Shown: positions 6,058 through 13,951 of the stretch, one piece after another
How positions within the stretch are numbered: the stretch's first letter is position 1
Layout: each line of letters starts with the position of its first letter
Assembly: GCA_965662195.1 (NCBI GenBank)
Contig: CBFIHA010000092.1
Span: 1-15,389, forward strand
DNA from: UBA1268 sp965662195
GTDB lineage: Bacteria; Planctomycetota; Planctomycetia; Pirellulales; UBA1268
Direction of reading: 5' to 3'
Length of the DNA: 15,389 nt
Program-made: the position numbers and the translations under genes
Notes under the pieces: model-generated
Seen by the model: the letters and a program-made list of their open reading frames with translations, nothing else
The model's database searches: none
What the model was told of the DNA's origin: nothing

Positions 6058-6987
6058 ATGCCCCGACCCCTGAGTCGCATCGCCCCCGACTGGTGGGATT
6101 ACACGACCCTCGACGCGGAAATCATTCGCGATGCCGCAGCGCTCACGGACCGCGATCTTGCCGCCCTCACCAGGCCTGGCTTTCGCATCGTCTTCTACGA
6201 CACGCTCGAAGACTTTTATCTGGCTGAAGCGCTCGAATACATCGCCGCCTGGAAGCAGGCGACGGCCGACGATCCGGTCGGAATCTGCGGGCCGATCGGG
6301 CCGACGGAGCAGCTGCCACTCGTAGCCCGGCTCGTGAACGAACTTGAACTCGACCTGCGACACGCCCACTTTTGGGGCATGGACGAGTGGTATGAAAACG
6401 GCCGCGAGGTGCCTGTCACCCATCCGCTCTCGTTCGAGCGAGCCGATCGTGAGCTCTGCTTCGATCGTATTCGGCCCGACCTCCGGATGCCCGATGCCAA
6501 TCTGCATTTCCCGAAGGGCGACACCGCGGACTATGTCGCAAGCTGGCAGACCGCCCGCTGCGCCGTGATGCAGGGCGGGCAGGGTGACATCAAGCACTGG
6601 GCGTTTAATGACCCGCTCCGCCGGGAAGGAAAATACCAGGACGCCCCCCCGTCGCCGGCCGAGTATCGGGCCCTCTCCACGCGGGTCGTCGATCTCCACC
6701 CGGTCACGCTCGCTCAAAATGCCCGCACCAGCGGCGGTGGCAACATCACGATGGTGCCCCAGCGGGCGATCACGGTGGGGCCCGTGCAGACCTGGCAGGC
6801 GGAAAAAGTCTCGATCTGGCAGGCCGGTGTGCACGACAACCCACTTGGGCAGCGGCTGACCGCCCTCATGATCGCCAAGGGCCTGGCCGATGCGAGCGTG
6901 CCAATGTCGCTGCTGGCCGACCATCCCAACGTCCAGTTCAACTACTACCGCGGCGGCCTCGGCACCTGCGCCGTCGAAATGCACTAG
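6058..6987 (+). CDS. glucosamine-6-phosphate deaminase-like (NagB-type) protein, divergent
   Basis: 309 residues, starting at 6058 after a GGAAAGG ribosome-binding sequence (6042-6048). The NagB-type fold is indicated by 'FWGMDEW' (residues 105-111; compare NMDEY of NagB, Asp109 at the position of Asp72), 'GQGDIKHWAFNDP' (174-186; compare GIGNDGHIAFNEP) and 'AITVGPVQTWQAEKVSIWQAG' (237-256; compare LTVG...). In the second motif the catalytic Asp of E. coli NagB (Asp141) aligns with Ile178, the ring-opening His is kept as His180, and Glu148 aligns with Asp185. It therefore belongs to a divergent NagB-like branch, and classical GlcN6P deamination cannot be assumed. The C-terminus 'ADHPNVQFNYYRGGLGTCAVEMH' looks like a conserved signature of this branch. 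It sits between PIG-L deacetylase and the sugar isomerase genes. Confidence 0.8.
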   Translation: MPRPLSRIAPDWWDYTTLDAEIIRDAAALTDRDLAALTRPGFRIVFYDTLEDFYLAEALEYIAAWKQATADDPVGICGPIGPTEQLPLVARLVNELELDLRHAHFWGMDEWYENGREVPVTHPLSFERADRELCFDRIRPDLRMPDANLHFPKGDTADYVASWQTARCAVMQGGQGDIKHWAFNDPLRREGKYQDAPPSPAEYRALSTRVVDLHPVTLAQNARTSGGGNITMVPQRAITVGPVQTWQAEKVSIWQAGVHDNPLGQRLTALMIAKGLADASVPMSLLADHPNVQFNYYRGGLGTCAVEMH

Positions 6988-7044
6988 GTTCTGTCTTTGC
7001 AGCATGGCCCGCTGCTGAGCAACCAGGCCGTAATGCAACGCCCC

Positions 7045-7090
7045 GCTGCCGGCTGACTGAAAGCCGTCGCAGCAGCTGGGGTTTTCCTTC
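7045..7090 (+). repeat. Repeat B, copy B2
   Basis: The 46 bases share the pattern GCTGCCGGCTGAC, GAAAGCCGTCGC and GGGTTTTCCT with 4066-4110, in the same orientation. It lies between the NagB-like gene and the cupin-type gene. The rest of 6988-7240 holds only a compact set of overlapping stem-loops at 7105-7138 (CGACC with GGTCG, and two alternative CTGAC/GTCAG pairings). Confidence 0.6.
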
Positions 7091-7240
7091 GTCTGGTTGG
7101 TGCTGCGACCGTCAGCTTTGCCTGACTGTCAGGGTCGTGACCGAATCCCCTCCAGTCCTTGCGGCAGCCCACGGCTGGCCGTACAACGGGTGGGCTTTTC
7201 GGAACGCTCGTTCACATCGGTGCTGAGGGGTTTCTGGTTA

Positions 7241-7675
7241 ATGGTTGCAATCGTTGCGGGTTCATCGGCGACCCTGCCCGAGACGACGAATGTCGGCAGT
7301 GTGCTCGACAAGGCCTTTGAGGCCGGCAAGGGGATTCTGCGGCTGTCGCCCACCTGGGTGCCGCGGAGCTTTCTCCATCCTGGCAAGCGGGTGCGGCTTC
7401 ATCCTGACGACTACTACGCCTTCGGTCTGGACCGGGGTGGCATTGATGAGCGGTGGTTCGCCAGTACCACCGAGGCGGCCAACGAGGGCGGGCACGACGT
7501 TGCCACACCAACACTGACTCGCTTCGGCCAGATGACTGCCGCCGAACTCTTCATTTCGGCCGAGGCCGCCGCAGCCGGCTACACGGTGGAGAACACCGGG
7601 CCCGGCCCGCTGGTCGCGCTCCGCTACTTCGGTCCTGACGTCCACACCGATCTCCCCATCACCGGAAGGAACTGA
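7241..7675 (+). pseudogene. cupin-type (homogentisate-dioxygenase/mannose-6-phosphate-isomerase-like) protein with large internal in-frame deletion
   Basis: 144 residues from the ATG at 7241. Residues about 13-75 ('NVGSVLDKAFEAGKGILRL', 'PTWVPRSFLHPGKRV', 'LHPDDYYAFGLDRGGIDERWF') look like the N-terminus of a cupin-type family found near xylose-isomerase-like genes in Planctomycetes, Verrucomicrobia and Bacteroidetes. As I recall it, full members are about 550-650 residues. Residues about 85-140 ('VATPTLTRFGQMTAAELFIS', 'GPLVALRYFGPD') match that family's C-terminus. The central metal-binding cupin core between them, some 400 residues, is absent, and the join near 7485-7500 keeps the frame. 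The product is unlikely to be active. The gene ends 3 bases before the TIM-barrel gene, and a GGAAGGA sequence at 7664-7670 serves that next gene. Family identity is from memory, with moderate certainty. Confidence 0.65.
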
Positions 7676-7678
7676 TTC

Positions 7679-8710
<1,032 letters not shown>

Positions 8711-8736
8711 ATCAGAACCACGAAAGGAATCCACGC

Positions 8737-9879
8737 ATGGCTAAACCACTCCGCATCGGCATGATCGGCTACGGCTTCATGGGCCGGGCCCATTCCAACG
8801 GCTACAACCGCGTCAAGGATTTTTTCGACCTGGAGTATCTGCCGGTGTTGCAGGCGGTGGCTGCCCGGGATGCCGAGAAGGCTCAGGCCTTCGCTGACCG
8901 CTGGGGGTATCAGCGGGTCGAGACCGATTGGCGGAAGCTGGTCGCCTCCGACGACATCGATGTGGTCGATATCTGCACACCGAACAATCTGCACGCGGAA
9001 ATTGCCATCGAGGCAGCCAAGCACGGCAAGGCGATTCTCTGCGAGAAGCCGCTATCGATGGATACGGCCGAGGGTGAGACGATGTGCGCGGCGGTGGAAG
9101 CCGCCGGGGTGCCCAACACGGTCTGGTACAACTACCGGCGAATTCCTGCGGTCACCTTCGCCAAGCAGCTGATCGACTCAGGCCGGCTGGGCCGGGTCTT
9201 CCACTACCGGGCCAATTTTCTTCAGGACTGGACCATCAACGCCGACCTGCCCCAGGGGGGAGCCGCGCTCTGGCGGCTCGACGCCAAGGCAGCCGGCAGT
9301 GGCGTGACGGGCGACCTCCTGGCTCACTGCATCGACACCGCGTTGTGGCTCAACGGGTCGATGACCGACGTGACTGCGATGACCGAGACCTTTGTCAAGG
9401 AGCGGACTCACCAGGCGACCGGCAAGAAGGAGCCGGTCGAGATTGACGACGCCTGCTCCTTTCTCTGCCACTTCAAAAATGGCTCCCTCGGCCTCTTTGA
9501 GAGCACCCGCTATGCCCGGGGGCACAAGGCGCTCTACACCTTTGAAATCAATGGTGAGAACATGAGCCTGAAGTGGGATCTGCACGACCTCCACCGGCTC
9601 GAAATTTTTGACTATGCCGACGAGGGGCCGGAGCGAGGCTGGAAGAGCGTCCATGTCACCGACGGCGACCATCCGTACATGGGCAACTGGTGGGTGCCGG
9701 GGCTGGCGATCGGCTACGAGCACTCATTTGTTCACCAGGTTGCCGATTTTCTCGCGGCGTATGCCAAGGGAGAGCCTTGCCACCCGACCTTCCGGGATGC
9801 TCTCGAAACCCAGCAGGTCTGCGACGCGGTATTGGCCAGCGCCAAGAGCCATCAGTGGGTGCCGGTCGGCGGACCGTGA
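8737..9879 (+). CDS. Gfo/Idh/MocA family oxidoreductase
   Basis: 380 residues with AAAGGA (8723-8728) before the ATG. The N-terminal Rossmann fold shows 'GYGFMGRAH' (11-19) for NAD(P) binding, and 'VVDICTPNNLHAEIAI' and 'CEKPLSMD' (102-109, catalytic-type Lys of the EKP motif) follow. The C-terminal domain begins with 'YNYRR' (131-135), and the motif 'GDLLAHCIDTALW' (192-204) carries the active-site Asp/His. Members oxidise or reduce sugars and inositols with NAD(P)(H). There is no twin-arginine signal, so the enzyme is cytoplasmic. It is full length and the last gene of the carbohydrate cluster, so it probably provides a redox step paired with the preceding isomerase. The specific substrate is unknown. 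Confidence 0.9.
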   Translation: MAKPLRIGMIGYGFMGRAHSNGYNRVKDFFDLEYLPVLQAVAARDAEKAQAFADRWGYQRVETDWRKLVASDDIDVVDICTPNNLHAEIAIEAAKHGKAILCEKPLSMDTAEGETMCAAVEAAGVPNTVWYNYRRIPAVTFAKQLIDSGRLGRVFHYRANFLQDWTINADLPQGGAALWRLDAKAAGSGVTGDLLAHCIDTALWLNGSMTDVTAMTETFVKERTHQATGKKEPVEIDDACSFLCHFKNGSLGLFESTRYARGHKALYTFEINGENMSLKWDLHDLHRLEIFDYADEGPERGWKSVHVTDGDHPYMGNWWVPGLAIGYEHSFVHQVADFLAAYAKGEPCHPTFRDALETQQVCDAVLASAKSHQWVPVGGP

Positions 9880-9972
9880 CCAGGCCTGACCTTCGGGTGA
9901 GTTGCTTTACCGTCGGGCCTGCGATAGGCTAGTTTTCGGCGGAGTGGTACGAAATCGACCCAAAAAAAGGTA

Positions 9973-10001
9973 TTGACGGTTCCCTCGCCGGCAGTTGTTC
10001 T
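9973..10001 (+). promoter_or_regulatory. possible weak promoter before the TolQ-like operon
   Basis: TTGACG (9973-9978) resembles a -35 box, but the hexamer 17 bases later (TGTTCT, 9996-10001) is a poor -10. The 181-base gap 9880-10060 must hold the operon promoter if the operon is independent of the carbohydrate cluster; no stronger candidate was seen. Confidence 0.2.
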
Positions 10002-10060
10002 GGCGAGATGGAAGCCGTCCGCAAGGAAATCGAGGCGAAATCGCCTGGGGAGTTTGTGGC

Positions 10061-11712
10061 ATGTTTTTTTCGATTGCCTGTCCGCACTGCGGCAAAAACC
10101 TCAAGGTTCGCGACGAACTAATCGGGAACACTGCTCGCTGCCCGCATTGCCGCGGCTCGATCACCGTGCAGCGGCCCGATACACCGCCGCCGGCAGTGGC
10201 TGGCAAGGCCGGTGGAACCGGGGCTGGTGGCAGTGCAGACACTGCGGCCCGCCAGGCGGCTGCGAAGTCGCAGGTGCTCTCTGTCACGGCGAACACCAAC
10301 GTCAACGTGGGCCTGTTCATTCCGATTGGAATTGCCGCCACGATCGTCTTTTATCTCATCCTCTGGCCTTTTGCCGGACCGCCGACCAACCGGACGTATC
10401 TGGGCCGGCTGTTCATGGGAGGAGAGAGTGCCTCGATGGCCACGGGATTGTGGGTCCCCTACGTCGAGGTCTTTCTGTTCTTCTGGGCGGTTGGAATGCT
10501 GATTGCCAAGCTTTTCAAGATCAGGCGGCAACAGCGGGCGATGCTCTTCGATGTGCTGCCCAGTGACATCGGTGAGACGATTTCAACCCGTAACATTGAC
10601 AAGTTTCTCACCTACATCGGCNNNNNNNNNNCGGCGAACTTCCCAAGAATGCCGTCGGCAGCTTTCTGGTGACGCGGTGCGTTCGCGGGCTTGAGCACTT
10701 CCGGGTCCGGAAGAGTGCCGCCGACACGGCGACGATGCTCGCCAGCCAGTCGGACCTTGACGCCGGCAGTGTTGATTCAAGCTACACGATGTTCCATGTC
10801 TTCATCTGGGCGATTCCGATCCTTGGGTTTCTCGGGACGGTCATCGGGGTGAGTTCGGCGGTGGGCGGCTTCACTGACACGCTCAGTAACTCCAGCGATA
10901 TGGAGGCACTCAAGTCGGGCCTCAAGAACATCACCGGCGGTCTGGGAACATCCTTTGACACCACGCTGGTCGCCTTGGCGATGGCGATGATCCTGACCTT
11001 CCCGGTCAGTGCCCTGCAGAAACTCGAGGGGGATGTCATCGGTGAAGTCGATGAATACACCAACGAGTATCTGCTGCGGCGACTTGAAGATGGCCGGGGT
11101 GGCCCTGATCAGCAGCAGTCCTCGGTCAGCCGGATTGACATGCAGGAGGTGGTCAACGCGGCCCTCAAGGCACATCGGGCGGAACTAGACGGGTGGACGA
11201 CGCAGCTGAAGTCTCTGGGGAAGACCGTCGCGTCCGACCTCCTTGATTCCTGGAAGAAAATCGATGACACCCAGTCTGAGCGGATCGCCCAAACGGAGGA
11301 TTCGCTGGGCCGGTTCATGGGCCAACTTGATGGCATGGGTGAAAAGCTCGCCAGCAAGGTCGAGGAAGGCTGGAGTAGCGCCCACGACCGCTTATTTGAG
11401 AAGAACGCCGGCCAGGTCGAGCAGCTTGGGGAAATGGTGCAGTCGACCCGCAATGAAATTGCTTCGATGGCAACCGCTGCCGAAGATGCCCGCGGCCGGG
11501 CGGCTGAGCTAATGGGTGAAGCCGCAGCCAGCGTGCAGGAGTACACCCATTCGCTGCAGCAAAGCCTTGCCGGTCTCGCCGAGACGCTGGAGCGGCTCAA
11601 CGGGCAGACAATCACCGTCGAGATGAAGCAGCGGGGCTGGTTCGGCTTTGGGGGCGGGGGTGAAAAGAAGCCCAAGGCAGAGACAAACGGAAAAATTAAG
11701 TACCGTGCTTAA
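10061..11712 (+). CDS. zinc-ribbon TolQ/ExbB/MotA-like proton channel protein (crossed by assembly gap)
   Basis: The start at 10061 opens with a zinc ribbon whose cysteine pairs are Cys7/Cys10 and Cys27/Cys30 ('CPHCGKNL', 'ARCPHCRG'). A low-complexity linker follows, then a membrane segment ('FIPIGIAATIVFYLILWPF'), a second ('VPYVEVFLFFWAVGMLIAKLF'), and the TolQ/ExbB core with two more: 'FHVFIWAIPILGFLGTVIGVS' and 'GLGTSFDTTLVALAMAMILTF'. A long helical coiled-coil tail extends to the C-terminus. TolQ/ExbB/MotA proteins form proton channels in the inner membrane and drive a partner of the ExbD/TolR type, and two such partners follow here. The frame before the N run is one base off from the frame after it, so the true gap is not ten bases. 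The parts are one gene: downstream sequence resumes as 'GELPKNAVGSFLVTR', needing only a few missing residues. Confidence 0.85.
10622..10631. other. assembly gap (10 Ns)
   Basis: Ten Ns inside the TolQ-like gene mark a scaffold join with placeholder length. The coding frame shifts across it, so the real length is 8, 11 or another value congruent to 2 modulo 3. It is not a biological frameshift. Confidence 0.95.
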
Positions 11713-11715
11713 ATG

Positions 11716-11831
11716 TCCGTGGAAAAAGCCATCCATGACCTTTTTCCACTTGGGCAACACCCGAAAACGCCGAGGGTTTTCGGGGTTGCCAATCGCCGCA
11801 TCCTGCGGCGGCAGACTTCTTCCACAGTCTG
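11716..11831 (+). repeat. Repeat A, copy A3 (structured interspersed repeat)
   Basis: This is the cleanest copy. Three hairpins stand in line: 11760-11768 (CCCGAAAAC) with 11776-11784 (GTTTTCGGG); 11795-11799 (GCCGC) with 11805-11809 (GCGGC); and 11812-11817 (CAGACT) with 11826-11831 (AGTCTG). It begins 4 bases past the TolQ-like stop and ends 43 bases before the first ExbD-like gene, so it sits inside an operon and would be part of its transcript. Confidence 0.85.
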
Positions 11832-11874
11832 CTAACCTGTTGTTCAGGTTTGTCACGTATCGGGAAGCGTAGCC

Positions 11875-12750
11875 ATGGCCCGTCGGGAAAAGAAAAAGCA
11901 GGAAGTTTCACTCTTTCCGTTTCTCGACATTCTTGCCTGCGTGATTGGGAATCTGATCCTGATCATCACCGCCGTCGTCCTTGAGCAGGTCGATACCAAG
12001 CCGATCGCTGAGGCGGCGGAACGCGAGGCGCAGAAAAAGCAGGTCGAGAAGGATCTGCAGACCGTGACCCTGCTGCAGCAGCAACTCGAAAAGCTGCAGC
12101 AGGAGAACCAGTCGAGTGATAAGCGGGTGCAGGAAGCGAAGGCCCGGCTGGAGAAGGCCGAGAAGGACAAGCTGGCGGCCAAGAAGAAGTTGCTCGAGTT
12201 GCCCCCGCCACCGCCCCCGCCGGACAAGGAGGATCTGGCCAGTGTGAAGAAGCGGCAGCTTCAGATCGAGGAACTGATCAAGGAAATCAAGGAGGTTGAG
12301 GGCAAGATTGCCGAACGCAAGAAGGAGCCGGAGCAGTCAATCACGATCATGCCGGCGAATCGTGGTGGCGGCATGCCCCGAGAACCGATCTTCGTTGAGG
12401 TGAATTCCGAGGGCATCGTCATTCAGCCCGACGAAAAGAACTTCAAGAAGGTGTTCGGTGACGAGAAGCCCCGACCGGTTTCGGTCGATAAGGTTGCTGG
12501 TGATCCCGAATTTAAGAAACTGCTCAACCACGCGCTGACCGATAAGCGGGCGATTATTACGTTCCTGCTGCGACCCGACGCCGTCGATAACTACAATAAA
12601 GTACGGGGCATTGTCCTCGGATTTGAAAAGCAGAATCAAAACAAGCTGGTGGAAGCCATTCTGCCCAGCGGTGACAAGGTGCTCCGTTCACTCAGTGGCA
12701 AGGTGCCGCTTCCGGGTGAGGGTGTACTCGATTTTTCAAAGGCGAACTGA
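11875..12750 (+). CDS. ExbD/TolR-like membrane protein with long coiled coil (first of two)
   Basis: 291 residues. A short basic N-terminus (MARREKKKQE) precedes a single membrane helix at about 12-36, 'VSLFPFLDILACVIGNLILI' onward. Its Asp18 is placed like the proton-carrying Asp of ExbD/TolR ('PLxD'). Residues about 40-155 are a charged coiled coil (Lys/Glu/Gln rich) ending in a proline run 'LPPPPPPPDK' and a second helix. The rest (about 160-291) is a folded domain with 'EPIFVEVNSEGIVIQPDEK' and 'RAIITFLLRPDAV'. The topology fits a periplasmic C-terminus. ExbD/TolR proteins couple proton flow through the channel partner to work in the envelope. It belongs to the operon with the TolQ-like channel and the second ExbD-like gene. 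Compared with classical ExbD (about 140 residues) the coiled coil is a large addition. Confidence 0.75.
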   Translation: MARREKKKQEVSLFPFLDILACVIGNLILIITAVVLEQVDTKPIAEAAEREAQKKQVEKDLQTVTLLQQQLEKLQQENQSSDKRVQEAKARLEKAEKDKLAAKKKLLELPPPPPPPDKEDLASVKKRQLQIEELIKEIKEVEGKIAERKKEPEQSITIMPANRGGGMPREPIFVEVNSEGIVIQPDEKNFKKVFGDEKPRPVSVDKVAGDPEFKKLLNHALTDKRAIITFLLRPDAVDNYNKVRGIVLGFEKQNQNKLVEAILPSGDKVLRSLSGKVPLPGEGVLDFSKAN

Positions 12751-12796
12751 CCGACCTGAAATTTGGCGATAAGAGAAGAGTATTGAGGAGGTAACC

Positions 12797-13951
12797 ATGG
12801 CTCGACGACGCTCCAAAACATCGGCCACCGGCGGCAACATGGATTCTCTGCTCGATGCCCTGACCAACGTGGTGGGGATTCTCGTCATCGTGCTGGTGGC
12901 GGTGCAGATCTCCAGCCAGGAAGCGGCCAGGCGGATGGAGGAGATGATCGAAAAGGTCGATCCTGAGGAGCAGAAAAGAATCGAGCAGCAGGCCCAGGAG
13001 GCGAAGGCCAAGATCGAGCAGGTGACGCAGGCGATCGCGCAGGAAAAGAAACAGGAGAAGATCGATCCCGAAAAGCTGCTGCGGGCCCTGAGGGATGACA
13101 TCGAGGCGGCCGAAAAAAGGGCCAAGGCAGATCGGATCGCGGCTGAAGCCGCCGAAAAGGCAGCCGAGAAGGCCAAGCTGGAGGCCGAGAAACTCCGGCA
13201 GCGGCTGATGGCTCAGCTTGCCAAACTTGAGGAAGAGGCGAAGGAATACACGGTCTCCCGTGACGACCTCATCGCCCAGCTCAAGAAGACCAGAATTCCT
13301 GTGCCACCGCCCCCCAAGGAGGTCCGGCCGCCAACTCCCCGGCCGCCGATGATCGACCCCCAGACTGGGAAAGCCCAGCTTCAGCGGCGGGACGTCTTCG
13401 TCAAAAACGGCCGGGTGATTCCGATCATCGATCCGGGTGACGAAATGAAAGACGCAGTGGTGAATCGGATCAAGTACATCATCACTTCCAGGCGACTGCC
13501 GGTCACGCCTGATAACTGGCTGCCGAATGAGGAGGCAGCAAAGGTTGTGGTCGATGAATTCAACAAGAATCCACCGCGGCTGAAGAATTTCACGGCTGAA
13601 CTGAAACTGACGGGGAGGGTCCCCGAGCAAACGCTGCAGGTCGTGCTGACCCCAACTGACGAGGCTGGTGAGCCACCGGACCAGGCGCTCCGGGGCTGGT
13701 TTCGGCGAACGGTCTTTGGAACCCAGCGAAAATATTATCTGAATTATCGGGTGGCGACAGATTCGTTCGAGGAGTATCTGGCCATTCGGAAGGTGACTGA
13801 CAACGAGCAGTTCTTTGCGGGCTGGAAACCAGAAACAAACTTCGTTTTGGAGCAGAGTTCTGGGTTCCGGGCCGGGGTCAAACCACCGCCGGCACCGCCA
13901 CGGCCACCGGCCCCCCGGAAACCCGGGACCGTCTCCAACGTGCTCGATTGA
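12797..13951 (+). CDS. ExbD/TolR-like membrane protein with long coiled coil (second of two)
   Basis: 384 residues, with a near-perfect Shine-Dalgarno (GAGGAGGT, 12785-12792) before the ATG. A basic N-terminus leads to one membrane helix at about 15-38 ('NMDSLLDALTNVVGILVIVL'), with Asp16 and Asp20 in or near the helix, again as in ExbD/TolR. Residues about 40-160 are a strong coiled coil rich in Glu, Lys, Ala and Gln ('EEQKRIEQQAQEAKAKIEQV'), followed by a proline-rich stretch ('PVPPPPKEVRPPTPRPP') and a C-terminal domain of about 200 residues, with another proline-rich tail. A divergent, long partner of the preceding ExbD-like protein; the pair plus the TolQ-like channel form a Tol/Exb-like unit. 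The stop is followed immediately by the S26 peptidase gene. The cargo or target is unknown. Confidence 0.75.
   Translation: MARRRSKTSATGGNMDSLLDALTNVVGILVIVLVAVQISSQEAARRMEEMIEKVDPEEQKRIEQQAQEAKAKIEQVTQAIAQEKKQEKIDPEKLLRALRDDIEAAEKRAKADRIAAEAAEKAAEKAKLEAEKLRQRLMAQLAKLEEEAKEYTVSRDDLIAQLKKTRIPVPPPPKEVRPPTPRPPMIDPQTGKAQLQRRDVFVKNGRVIPIIDPGDEMKDAVVNRIKYIITSRRLPVTPDNWLPNEEAAKVVVDEFNKNPPRLKNFTAELKLTGRVPEQTLQVVLTPTDEAGEPPDQALRGWFRRTVFGTQRKYYLNYRVATDSFEEYLAIRKVTDNEQFFAGWKPETNFVLEQSSGFRAGVKPPPAPPRPPAPRKPGTVSNVLD

Noticed and set aside
10061..11712. Two separate genes or programmed frameshift in the TolQ-like gene
   Set aside because: The frame change coincides with the ten-N placeholder, so gap length is the simpler cause.
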